Shown here: positions 17,233 to 26,029 of the stretch, in pieces
Position numbering within the stretch: the stretch's first letter is position 1
Layout of the letters: each line of letters begins with the position of its first letter
Assembly: GCA_016218025.1 (NCBI GenBank)
Contig: JACRFD010000070.1
Span: 90,417-154,416 of the forward strand
Length of the DNA stretch: 64,000 nt
From: Ignavibacteriales bacterium
GTDB lineage: Bacteria; Bacteroidota; Ignavibacteria; UBA10030; SZUA-254
Reading direction: 5' to 3'
Made by a program: the position numbers and the translations under genes
Notes under the pieces: generated by a model
Database searches by the model: none
Seen by the model: only the letters and a program-made list of their open reading frames with translations
What the model was told of the DNA's origin: nothing

Positions 17233-17239
17233 GAACTGC

Positions 17240-17737
17240 CTATAATCCCAAGTCCAATGCGCGTGTACGGATCGAGACCACAGAGTATGCTGCTGCACCT
17301 TCTCCCATTCCGATGAATCCTAATTCCTCATTTGTCGTCGCCTTAACAGAGACTTGATTTAGATGCAATCCTAACGCATGTGAAATATTATCATGCATTC
17401 GTTTCACATAAGGTGCAATCTTAGGAGCCTGCAGTAAAACAGTGGAGTCAATATTCACAATATCATAATTATTCGATCGGATTAATCCGCCAACATGTCT
17501 TAAAAGTATAAGACTTGAAATATCTTTATATCTCTGATCTGTGTCGGGAAAATGTTTACCTATATCGCCAAGTGCAGCCGCTCCTAAAAGTGCATCGGCT
17601 ATCGCATGGCAAAGGACATCAGCATCAGAATGTCCGAGAAGACCCTTGATGAAAGGTATTTCAACCCCTCCTAAAATTAACTTCCTGTTAGCCACCATCC
17701 GGTGAACATCATAACCAAAACCGACCCTAGTGTCCAT
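17240..17737 (-). CDS. ispF: 2-C-methyl-D-erythritol 2,4-cyclodiphosphate synthase
   Basis: The fifth enzyme of the MEP isoprenoid pathway, a Zn-dependent trimer. The 165 residues contain the metal ligands Asp10 and His12 in GFGYDVHRM and His44 in [14 protein letters not shown], plus LGHSDAD (35-40), the [11 protein letters not shown] loop and the C-terminal [20 protein letters not shown] signature. No ispD is fused or adjacent. It lies nine bases behind the acylphosphatase gene and seven before the DedA gene, in the same minus-strand unit. Confidence 0.97.
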   Translation of the reverse strand: MDTRVGFGYDVHRMVANRKLILGGVEIPFIKGLLGHSDADVLCHAIADALLGAAALGDIGKHFPDTDQRYKDISSLILLRHVGGLIRSNNYDIVNIDSTVLLQAPKIAPYVKRMHDNISHALGLHLNQVSVKATTNEELGFIGMGEGAAAYSVVSIRTRALDLGL

Positions 17738-17746
17738 TATTTCCTT

Positions 17747-18025
17747 TTAAAATATTTCAAATGATTTATAATTCCTTGTTTCTTCGATCCATTCTATCTG
17801 AACATCTGTAACGTTTGCAGAGCGAGGTCCCACCCTCACAATTTTGATCATCTCTTCAATTAATGATCTATCGCCATTCAATTCGATTTCAACATTTCCA
17901 TCTGCCAGATTTCTAGCATATCCGTGCAAACCGAGTTGCACCGCATTTTTATAAACAAAGTATCTGAATCCCACACCCTGAACCATTCCTTTCACCACAA
18001 TATGTAAATTCTTTTCAACAGACAT
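17747..18025 (-). CDS. acyP: acylphosphatase
   Basis: A 92-residue enzyme that hydrolyses acyl phosphates. The conserved VKGMVQGVGFRYFVYKNA carries the catalytic Arg (Arg21) and GYARNLADGNVEIE the catalytic Asn (Asn39). The start is set at the ATG at 18025, giving the family's normal length; a longer frame to 18070 adds an unrelated N-terminus. It is the first gene of the acyP-ispF-DedA-PAP2-lnt-ltaE-thioesterase unit and is divergent from the histidine kinase gene; promoters for both must be in 18026-18161. Confidence 0.93.
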   Translation of the reverse strand: MSVEKNLHIVVKGMVQGVGFRYFVYKNAVQLGLHGYARNLADGNVEIELNGDRSLIEEMIKIVRVGPRSANVTDVQIEWIEETRNYKSFEIF

Positions 18026-18161
18026 AACCGATTGAAAAAAATACGAGGAAATTGGATGAAAGTCAAACATTACACGGAAATAATTTGATAATATTTGACT
18101 ATTCGTTCACGTTCAGCTATATTTTATCATGCATTTTCAAACACATTATTTATTGAATTAA

Positions 18162-19637
18162 ATGAGTAAATCTTCTGGCAAGTCAGATTCAAATTCTAGA
18201 TCAATAAACCCCGATAATTTTAATGATCTATTAGATGCATTACCGGATCTTAATTATATTATTTCATCCGATGGACTTATTATTAATGGTAATCGAAAAG
18301 GATTAACTATTTTAGGAATAGATGAATACTCACTTGGGAATAAATACTTTAAAGAATTTCTGCCGGATTCAATTCACGTTCAATTTCAGGAAAATTTAAA
18401 TCAAGCTTTGATTACCAATGAGCGATCAAATTTTGAAACTAACTTGATTCAAAATGGCGGTAAATTACTGGATGTTGAATTATTCATCAGTCAGTTGACA
18501 ACAAACAACGATAATCATGCACCGGTTTGCCTGATAGTTGCAAGAGACATTTCTGCCAAGAAAAAACAAGAACTTGATCTCCTGCGATTTACAAATCTTG
18601 CTCATTTCACCGTTAATCCGATTGAAATAACTGACCCATTCGGTCATATTATTTATGTCAATCCGGCATTTGAAAAAGCGAGCGGATATTCAAAAGAAGA
18701 ATTAATTGGAAAAAATCCAAATATTTTTAGTAGTCATAAGCATCCCAAAAGTTTTTGGCAAAAAATGTGGCAAACAATTTCCTCTGGGAAAGTTTGGGTT
18801 GGTGAAGTTGAGAACCTTAAGAGAAATAATGAGCCGTTCTACACTCAAATTTTGGTTTCACCCATTGTAAATCCGGATGGTGATCTTGTTGGATACTTCG
18901 GAATTCATAGAGATATTTCGGAAAAAAAATATTTAGAGCAGCAATTGATTCATGCACAAAAAATGGAGAGTATCGGAATGCTTGCAGCCGGATTAGCTCA
19001 CGAAGTTGGAAATCCGCTTGCATCTATCTCTTCTTTGGTTCAAATCATACAACGAACAAGCGAAGATGAATTTACTCAGGATAAGCTTGAACTGATTAAA
19101 AGTCAGGTTACCAGAATTTCCAGAATTATCAGGGACCTTGTTGATTTTTCCAGGAAATCAACTTACGAACTTCAATTGACCGAGGTAAATAAAAATATCC
19201 GCGATGCTGTAGAAATTGTTAAGGTTGGCAAAAAAGCAAAAGATATTCAAGTAAAACTCGATCTGACCGATAAACTCCCCCCGCTCAGTTTAGTGCCGGA
19301 TCAAATTGAACAGGTATTTATAAATCTTCTTTTGAATGCCGTAGATGCAATTCAGGGCAAATTCTTTGCCGATGGTCAACAGAAGCAAATTAGTGTATCT
19401 TCATACATGACCGAAGATAATATTGTAATTACCATCAATGATAACGGTAAAGGAATTAAACAGGATGATCTGACGAAAATTTTTGAACCGTTCTTTACAA
19501 CTAAGAAAGTTGGTGAAGGCACCGGACTTGGCTTGTGGGTAAGCTACGGAATAATAAAAAGCTTCAGAGGTGAAATCCGGGTTAAGAGTACCGAAAATGT
19601 TGGAACAACTTTTACAGTACATCTGCCGGTACAATAA
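18162..19637 (+). CDS. soluble PAS-domain sensor histidine kinase (orphan)
   Basis: A 491-residue cytoplasmic kinase without signal peptide or membrane helices. It has a first PAS domain (about 22-130), a second PAS/PAC domain (about 140-258, with [19 protein letters not shown] and [10 protein letters not shown]), a dimerisation domain with phospho-acceptor His280 in [14 protein letters not shown], and a HATPase domain (about 375-490) with [17 protein letters not shown] and [12 protein letters not shown]. This layout matches NtrB/ZraS-like kinases. No response regulator is in the window, so the partner is elsewhere. It converges on the second lnt gene with only five bases between the stops. 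Confidence 0.93.
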   Translation: MSKSSGKSDSNSRSINPDNFNDLLDALPDLNYIISSDGLIINGNRKGLTILGIDEYSLGNKYFKEFLPDSIHVQFQENLNQALITNERSNFETNLIQNGGKLLDVELFISQLTTNNDNHAPVCLIVARDISAKKKQELDLLRFTNLAHFTVNPIEITDPFGHIIYVNPAFEKASGYSKEELIGKNPNIFSSHKHPKSFWQKMWQTISSGKVWVGEVENLKRNNEPFYTQILVSPIVNPDGDLVGYFGIHRDISEKKYLEQQLIHAQKMESIGMLAAGLAHEVGNPLASISSLVQIIQRTSEDEFTQDKLELIKSQVTRISRIIRDLVDFSRKSTYELQLTEVNKNIRDAVEIVKVGKKAKDIQVKLDLTDKLPPLSLVPDQIEQVFINLLLNAVDAIQGKFFADGQQKQISVSSYMTEDNIVITINDNGKGIKQDDLTKIFEPFFTTKKVGEGTGLGLWVSYGIIKSFRGEIRVKSTENVGTTFTVHLPVQ

Positions 19638-19642
19638 TTTTT

Positions 19643-21265
19643 TTATCCGAACAATCTTATTCTCAATTTGTTAATCATTGCAGCTATAAGAATCAAAGCC
19701 GCGATGTATGAAGACCATTTACCTACATAATCTCCATGCAAAGTATAAAATGTTTTCTCATCGTTTAGTTCAAGAAAACCGGTAAGAGTAGTAGCAACTC
19801 CAATCTCCGTAGATTGACGCATATTTCCGTATTGATCTATAATTGATGATACTCCACCGTTATTGCAGCGTACCAGCCATCGCCTGTTTTCAATCGCCCT
19901 AAAGATATCGAATTGCAGATGTTGATATGGCCCGGAAGTTTTTCCCCACCAATTATCATTTGTAATTACTACTAAAAATTGAGACCCTTTTTGAACAAAC
20001 CTTGATACAAATTCCGGGAACACCGACTCAAAGCAGATCATGATTGAAAATTTTACATCGGTCATATTTTTCGGGCAGAATGAAAACACAGTTGTGTCTC
20101 TTCCGATTCCGTAACCGGAGGTGCCAAAATTCCATCTCAGAACATCAAGATTTAAGAAACTCAATTCTTCAACCCACGGAATTCTTTCAGCAAAAGGTAC
20201 CAAAATCATTTTATCATATTTTTGATATTTTACATTATGTGGTTCGAGTAATATTGCCGAGTTAAATATATCATATCGTTGTCCATTTTCAATATGCTTA
20301 CTGCTTCTGGGGGGTATAATGCTGTCTGGGTATAACGCCCAATCGGTCATACCTGTCAAAAGGTGAATATTTATCGAATCAACTTGATCTTTTATTTTGT
20401 TAAAATAGGTGTAATTAGTTGGGAATAGAAGATACAGAGGCACTGCAGTTTCGGGCCAGAGAAGAAGATCAACATTTTCTTTAGCTGCTGATGATGAAAG
20501 CGATTGAAGAACACCGATTTGTTTATCAACATTGCCGTACCATTTTTCATAAGGATTAATATTCGGTTGAATAACACCAATTTTAATTTTTTCAACATCA
20601 GAATTGCTCGGCTTCAGGGTATCATTAAAAATCATCGATCCATAAATTCGCGGAAGAATTATTAAGCTGACAATCAAAATAATTAAAACTATTGCCTTCG
20701 CATATAGAAAACCGAATTTTTTTGAAATTATCATCTGAATTAAATAAAATAATAAAACATTCAGTATAATTATCCAGAAAGACACTCCAAACACACCAGT
20801 GTATGAAGCAAATTGAATTGCTGTTAAATCGTAACTTTGTGTATGTCCTATTGTCAACCAAGGAAATCCAATCTCAATTTTCGTGAGCATATATTCCCAT
20901 CCTACCCATATGAATGGAAATGCAATCATTGAGATTGTTTTTCCAAATCCTTTTCTAACGAAGAAAAACATTCTCACGGCAAGATAAAACCATACAGGCG
21001 TTACAACGAACAATGCAATTCCGGTAACTAATAAATATCTATCTTTTGCAATGTTAAAAGCACCGACCCAGTAAAGTGTTATAACCGAGAAAATGAAAAA
21101 AGCGATCGTTGAACATTTGAACACCTGGTAATGTGTTTTCAGATCATCTAAAGCAACGAGTAAAGGAACCAGTGAAAAATATGCAAGAAAGCCTAACTGA
21201 AACGGAGGATATGAAATACCAAGCAAAACGCCTGAAATGATTGATAGTGTAATACTCTTCTTCAT
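19643..21265 (-). CDS. lnt: apolipoprotein N-acyltransferase paralogue (copy 2)
   Basis: The second 540-residue Lnt in the window, clearly homologous to copy 1 over its whole length (shared patterns such as FPWLTIGHTQSYDLTAIQF against the copy 1 FPWLTLGNTQTYDIRAIQF, and GVFGVSFW against GVWGVSFW). The catalytic residues are all present: Glu272 in WPETAVP, Lys352 in YDKMILVPFAERIP and Cys411 in MICFESVFP. Six N-terminal membrane helices and one C-terminal helix are visible. It may be a redundant enzyme, or be specialised for another lipoprotein pool or a different acyl donor or acceptor. It is followed in the same direction by nothing; its stop faces the histidine kinase stop. Confidence 0.92.
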   Translation of the reverse strand: MKKSITLSIISGVLLGISYPPFQLGFLAYFSLVPLLVALDDLKTHYQVFKCSTIAFFIFSVITLYWVGAFNIAKDRYLLVTGIALFVVTPVWFYLAVRMFFFVRKGFGKTISMIAFPFIWVGWEYMLTKIEIGFPWLTIGHTQSYDLTAIQFASYTGVFGVSFWIIILNVLLFYLIQMIISKKFGFLYAKAIVLIILIVSLIILPRIYGSMIFNDTLKPSNSDVEKIKIGVIQPNINPYEKWYGNVDKQIGVLQSLSSSAAKENVDLLLWPETAVPLYLLFPTNYTYFNKIKDQVDSINIHLLTGMTDWALYPDSIIPPRSSKHIENGQRYDIFNSAILLEPHNVKYQKYDKMILVPFAERIPWVEELSFLNLDVLRWNFGTSGYGIGRDTTVFSFCPKNMTDVKFSIMICFESVFPEFVSRFVQKGSQFLVVITNDNWWGKTSGPYQHLQFDIFRAIENRRWLVRCNNGGVSSIIDQYGNMRQSTEIGVATTLTGFLELNDEKTFYTLHGDYVGKWSSYIAALILIAAMINKLRIRLFG

Positions 21266-21289
21266 TGAATTTGTTTTTGATATTAATTT

Positions 21290-22186
21290 TTAATCAATTT
21301 CTTTTTTTAAAACAGGAATGTTATCGGAAAATTCAGAGACAAACAACCCTAATAAAATAATCGATCCTCCTATAATACCCGCAAAACCTATCAGTTCACC
21401 GCGGAAATAATATGCGAACGCACCTGCTATCACCGGCTCCATTGCAAATATCAATGCGGCTCTGGTAGGAGTTGTATCACCCTGATATTTATTCTGAACC
21501 CACATCGAAATAATCGTTGCAAAAATTGTAAGATAAAGTAACGATGAAATAAATTGCCATTCAAAAACAATGTACGATTTTTCAAAAAGAATCGCCGAAA
21601 TCAATCCCAAGATGCCGCATACTAAAAATTGTATATAAGTTAATTGGAGCTTATCAGGTTCAGTAGAAGCAAAATCAAGATAGACGATATATAATGCAAA
21701 AAGCAAGGCACACCCAAGAGTGAGCCCATCACCAAGATTGAATTCGGATCCTTTGGGTGATGTAAGTAAAAAAAGTCCGACTGCAGCTAACAAAACGCCG
21801 ATGATGTTTGCAATCCGTAACGGCTTTTTTTCCATCTTCAAATAATGTTGAACGATGTAATGTACAATCGGTGTCAGGACAACCAGCATCCCTGTAAAGA
21901 ATGCAGACTTTGAAGCAGATGTGTATTGAAGACCGATTGTCTGGAGCGCAAAACCAAAAAATAAAAAAACACCCAAGACAGATCCCTTTAACATCGTTGA
22001 TAAGGGAATTAATGAAACACGTTTATAGAAAAAAATTAAAACCAGTGCTGCGGATAGAAAAAATCTCAGCGCTGTATAAGCCAGGGGTGAAGTATAGTTA
22101 AGTAAATTTTTACTAATGACAAAAGTGCTTCCCCAAATCACAGTTACCAAAAGCATATAAACTTCTGCCCGATGCTGCTTGGTCAT
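21290..22186 (-). CDS. EamA/DMT-family permease
   Basis: A 298-residue membrane protein with ten predicted helices in two EamA repeats (about 5-140 and 150-285). The first begins with VTVIWGSTFVISKNLL and the second ends with EPVIAGAFAYYFRGELI, the usual DMT signatures. Relatives export amino acids or metabolites, but the substrate cannot be read from the sequence. It is transcribed towards lnt copy 2, 24 bases away, and may share its transcript. Confidence 0.9.
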   Translation of the reverse strand: MTKQHRAEVYMLLVTVIWGSTFVISKNLLNYTSPLAYTALRFFLSAALVLIFFYKRVSLIPLSTMLKGSVLGVFLFFGFALQTIGLQYTSASKSAFFTGMLVVLTPIVHYIVQHYLKMEKKPLRIANIIGVLLAAVGLFLLTSPKGSEFNLGDGLTLGCALLFALYIVYLDFASTEPDKLQLTYIQFLVCGILGLISAILFEKSYIVFEWQFISSLLYLTIFATIISMWVQNKYQGDTTPTRAALIFAMEPVIAGAFAYYFRGELIGFAGIIGGSIILLGLFVSEFSDNIPVLKKEID

Positions 22187-22233
22187 ATCAGTTCAATTCA
22201 GAAGATTTTTTATTTAGTGAGGTCATTAGAATG

Positions 22234-23334
22234 TTAGAGAACTTTGCCCTTTTGATATTTTTGAAAAAGCTCTCCCCACTCTGTGGTATGTTTCCAATTT
22301 TCAAAAATCTTTTTATCTTTGAACGGCCATCTGTAATAATCGTGATATAATTCCGACCCAAGTACAAAAATATTAACCAATGGAGTATGGAAAAATAATT
22401 TTTGTAATCCTTTTAAAGGTCCAAACCACAAGAGGTCTCCAACCAAACTCGCACCGTTGTCGCCTACTTCAAATCCCCACGATTCGTTGGTGATGTCATC
22501 TCCGATTATTTCAATTTCACGCGGATCTCCAACTCCAAGTTTATCGGAATGTGCCAATGAAATATATTCAATACCCAGCGGATCAAAACCCATCATTTTT
22601 GCGGCAACCGCATCGATCGCAACTTGATCTGAACTTGCCAGCATAAAATTTTTAATAACCGGAAACATTGTTCGTGGTCCGGGACCATTCCCTGCCGTTG
22701 TGCCATCCATAACGGCAAAAATACCGGAGTGGATTTCCTTTTGTATTGCGAGAAGATCTACTAACGTTTTATGTATCCAGGAATGAGTGTAATGCCTTTT
22801 GTTGTTCAATAAACCTCCGAATGCATTCTTCATTGCACCGGTAGTGGTTGTGTAGATATGGCATTTTACAGTCGGTAGATGAACTATATTCTTTCCGATA
22901 AAATAATCTGGTATAAAAATACCTTCATGATATATTTTATTCAATACATGCATCTTCGCCTTTGGTGAATAATCGATCCAATTCATATCCCCTTCTTTAA
23001 AATTATATAAAACAGGAATATCATATTTTTTAAATATTGGAAGATAGTTATTAAGATCTTCACCCTTGAATGCATTTGTCACAACGGTTTTATTCTGAAC
23101 ACAAGCAAGATCGCTAAATCCATTTTGCTTCAAACCCTTTATTGTCCCTTCGAACTGCCATGGTGTTGTATTTGCTCCGGGAAATGGATAATGCCAGGAG
23201 ATATTGTCTTTTAAAATGGTAACAGTATTCTTTTGAAGTGCTTCATCGATGCCCGCCATCTTCATTAGTTTGATTGTATCTTCGATAACAGTATCCGGTC
23301 TAGTTTTTACAACTGCGACTTTTGATTTTGCCAT
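22234..23334 (-). CDS. DUF362 domain protein
   Basis: A 366-residue protein of the DUF362 type, starting VAVVKTRPDTVIEDTIKLM and containing HLPTVKCHIYTTTTGAMKNAFGG, then MDGTTAGNGPGPR and AIDAVAAKMMGFDP, all characteristic of the family. No ferredoxin-type cysteine cluster is present, unlike many DUF362 proteins, so it is the iron-sulfur-free form. The function is unproven. It lies four bases behind a UbiA-family prenyltransferase gene, suggesting coupled expression and a possible link to membrane lipid or cofactor chemistry. Confidence 0.85.
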   Translation of the reverse strand: MAKSKVAVVKTRPDTVIEDTIKLMKMAGIDEALQKNTVTILKDNISWHYPFPGANTTPWQFEGTIKGLKQNGFSDLACVQNKTVVTNAFKGEDLNNYLPIFKKYDIPVLYNFKEGDMNWIDYSPKAKMHVLNKIYHEGIFIPDYFIGKNIVHLPTVKCHIYTTTTGAMKNAFGGLLNNKRHYTHSWIHKTLVDLLAIQKEIHSGIFAVMDGTTAGNGPGPRTMFPVIKNFMLASSDQVAIDAVAAKMMGFDPLGIEYISLAHSDKLGVGDPREIEIIGDDITNESWGFEVGDNGASLVGDLLWFGPLKGLQKLFFHTPLVNIFVLGSELYHDYYRWPFKDKKIFENWKHTTEWGELFQKYQKGKVL

Positions 23335-23337
23335 ATA

Positions 23338-24216
23338 TCATTTACCGTATATAATAATTACAACAGTTAAAATCCATAATAAAATATTTATAATAATCGG
23401 AACATCGGTAATAAGAAGTTTGGTGGGATTTCCACCTTCTTCTTTTTTATGAACTAAATATAAATATCTGAATATTCCGTATAAAACAAACGGTACTGTG
23501 TAAATTAAATTTTTAGTGCCGAATTTCCTTATTGTTTCATCCGAGATAGTATAAAGTGCATAAGACATAACAGTTGTAGCGGTTACAATTCCTATCATCT
23601 GATCTAAAAAATAGGGACTGTATTCATGCAGAACCGGACGATGGACATCGGCATCTCTTTCCAGAATTGTAAGCTCATGCCTCCTTTTGCTGAATCCGAG
23701 GAACAGAGATAAAAGTATAGTACATATTATAATCCACTCTGAGGAAGGAACATTGATAAGCACTGCACCACCTACCACCCGCAACACAAACCCCGCGGAT
23801 ATCGTCATCACGTCGAGTATCACGAATGTTTTTAACTGATACGAATACCAAATATTTATTATCAGATATAGTAAGGTTATCATACCAAACATTTGGTTCA
23901 GAAGGTAAGATGATATGATGGAAACTACCACAAGAATAATTGAAACAGTAAGGGCAACATTTTTATTTAATTTTCCTGACGGAAGCGGTCGTTTAGATTT
24001 TAGTGGATGAAGTTGATCTCTTTGAATGTCAATAATATCATTAAAAATATAAAAACCACTGGCAAGTAAAGAAAATAGCAGGAAACCTGCGGTTGTCAAA
24101 TATAAATCGATTGTATAAAAAAGGTTGCCTGAAAAAATCAGTGCGGCGAAGATAAATAAATTCTTCACCCATTGCTGCATTCTCATTGAAGTTATTATGT
24201 ATTTAACTGCTTTCAT
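23338..24216 (-). CDS. UbiA-family prenyltransferase, decaprenyl-phosphate phosphoribosyltransferase type
   Basis: A 292-residue membrane protein with eight or nine helices. The first Asp-rich motif is NDIIDIQRDQLHPLKSKRPL (59-78), whose HP-x-K-x-x-RP extension is typical of the decaprenyl-phosphate 5-phosphoribosyltransferase branch rather than of quinone-pathway UbiA enzymes. The second loop, with KRRHELTILERDAD, also fits that branch. Such enzymes make polyprenyl-phosphate-linked pentose donors (as in arabinan synthesis in mycobacteria), but many relatives outside actinobacteria are untested. It lies between the DUF362 gene (four bases) and the methylmalonyl-CoA mutase gene (six bases). 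Confidence 0.82.
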   Translation of the reverse strand: MKAVKYIITSMRMQQWVKNLFIFAALIFSGNLFYTIDLYLTTAGFLLFSLLASGFYIFNDIIDIQRDQLHPLKSKRPLPSGKLNKNVALTVSIILVVVSIISSYLLNQMFGMITLLYLIINIWYSYQLKTFVILDVMTISAGFVLRVVGGAVLINVPSSEWIIICTILLSLFLGFSKRRHELTILERDADVHRPVLHEYSPYFLDQMIGIVTATTVMSYALYTISDETIRKFGTKNLIYTVPFVLYGIFRYLYLVHKKEEGGNPTKLLITDVPIIINILLWILTVVIIIYGK

Positions 24217-24222
24217 AAAACT

Positions 24223-25884
24223 TTAGAATATTGCAGGTTCTTCGTAAATTCCAAAAACTTCGGCAAGTGTATTGCTCATTTCTCCAAGCGTTACATATGC
24301 TTTTGTGCAATCGATTAACCGGGGAATCAAATTGCTTCCATCCTGTGCTGACCTCTTCAATGCCGATAATGTTTCATCTACCTTCAGCTTATCACGCGAT
24401 GCCTTGACCTGGGCGATCCGTTCCCGCTGTTTGCTTTCTACTTCCGGTGGAATATAAAGAATCGGAATTTCAATTTTTTCATTCTCTTCAATATAATCGT
24501 TGACCCCCACAATAATTTTTTCTTTCCTATCTAATTCCTGTTGATAGCGATATGCAGATTCTGCAATTTCTCTCTGGAAAAATCCTGCTTCAATTGCCGG
24601 AATAACTCCACCCATTGAATCTATTTTTTCGAAATAAGCTTCTGCTCCTTTTTCCATTTTTTCTGTCAGTGCTTCAATAAAATAGCTTCCAGCTAAAGGA
24701 TCTATCGTGTTTGTTACTCCTATTTCATGGGATATTATTTGTTGGGTCCTCAAGGCTATTTTGACAGCTTTCTCAGACGGGAGAGCCAGCGTTTCATCCA
24801 TAGAATTTGTGTGCAGCGATTGAGTTCCTCCTAATACTCCAGCCAGAGCCTGGTATGCAGTACGAACAATGTTATTCTCCGGCTGCTGGGCGGTTAAAGT
24901 ACACCCGGCAGTTTGAGTATGAAACCTGAGTAACCATGATCTTGGATTCTTTGCTTTATATTTATTGCGTAACCGCTTCGCCCAAATTTTTCGTGCTGCA
25001 CGATACTTTGCTATTTCTTCGAAAAAATCTAAATGCGAGTTAAAAAAGAAAGAGAGACGTGGTGCAAAATCATCAACATTCAAACCTTTCTCGATTCCGG
25101 CTTCAACATATGCGAACCCATCGGCAAGTGTAAAAGCTAACTCTTGAATCGCCGTTGCTCCTGCTTCGCGTATATGATAACCACTAATTGAAATGGGATT
25201 CCATTGGGGCATTTCGTTCGTGCAATATTCAAACATGTCGGTTATAATTCGCATGGATGGATGCGGCGGGTAAATCCATTCTTTCTGAGCAATATATTCT
25301 TTTAAAATATCGGCTTGAATTGTACCGCGTAACTGACTTGGTGAGGCACCTTGTTTGATTGCAACAGCAACATAGAAAGCCAGAAGCATCGCAGCCGGGG
25401 CATTGATGGTCATTGAAGTTGATACTTGTGCGAGGTTTATTCCTTTAAAAAGTAGTTCCATATCAGCAAGTGAACTGATTGAGACACCGCAAATACCAAC
25501 CTCACCCAGCGATTGAGGATCATCGGCATCTCTTCCCATCAGTGTGGGAAGGTCAAATGCTACTGAAAGTCCTGTCTGGCCATGCTTCAATAAATAATGA
25601 TAACGCTCATTCGTATCTTCCGGTGTACCAAAACCGGCAAATTGTCTCATCGTCCATAATCTGCCCCGATACATATTTGTATGAATACCCCGTGTGTATG
25701 GATACTCCCCCGGAAAACCAATTTCATTTAAAAAATCTATGTGGTTTATATCATCGGGTGTATACAACATTTCAATCGGTTCACCTGAAACAGTTGTATA
25801 TTTCAGAGGGAGCGACTCTGTTTTAGCGGCAAGTTTTTTCCACTTATCTTTTGCTGCTTTAATATCTTCTGACGAATTTCCCAT
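24223..25884 (-). CDS. methylmalonyl-CoA mutase large-subunit (catalytic domain only)
   Basis: A 553-residue TIM-barrel protein of the methylmalonyl-CoA/isobutyryl-CoA mutase family. It carries [19 protein letters not shown] (about 81-99), [31 protein letters not shown], and [20 protein letters not shown]. The B12-binding domain (DxHxxG) is absent, so a separate small subunit must supply it; none is in the window, nor is the chaperone meaB or an epimerase. In relatives with the same split, the partner is often encoded elsewhere. The substrate, methylmalonyl-CoA or a related branched acyl-CoA, is not certain from sequence alone. Confidence 0.92.
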   Translation of the reverse strand: MGNSSEDIKAAKDKWKKLAAKTESLPLKYTTVSGEPIEMLYTPDDINHIDFLNEIGFPGEYPYTRGIHTNMYRGRLWTMRQFAGFGTPEDTNERYHYLLKHGQTGLSVAFDLPTLMGRDADDPQSLGEVGICGVSISSLADMELLFKGINLAQVSTSMTINAPAAMLLAFYVAVAIKQGASPSQLRGTIQADILKEYIAQKEWIYPPHPSMRIITDMFEYCTNEMPQWNPISISGYHIREAGATAIQELAFTLADGFAYVEAGIEKGLNVDDFAPRLSFFFNSHLDFFEEIAKYRAARKIWAKRLRNKYKAKNPRSWLLRFHTQTAGCTLTAQQPENNIVRTAYQALAGVLGGTQSLHTNSMDETLALPSEKAVKIALRTQQIISHEIGVTNTIDPLAGSYFIEALTEKMEKGAEAYFEKIDSMGGVIPAIEAGFFQREIAESAYRYQQELDRKEKIIVGVNDYIEENEKIEIPILYIPPEVESKQRERIAQVKASRDKLKVDETLSALKRSAQDGSNLIPRLIDCTKAYVTLGEMSNTLAEVFGIYEEPAIF

Positions 25885-26029
25885 AATCAGCCTTATCTGA
25901 ATTACTCATTGAAATATCTATCAACCAAATATAATCATAATGAAAATTAAGATAATAAATCTATTCCTTTGTTCAAAAAAGAAGAAATACTAAATCAACT
26001 ACGTAATTATATTCTTTGTGGAAAGTATC

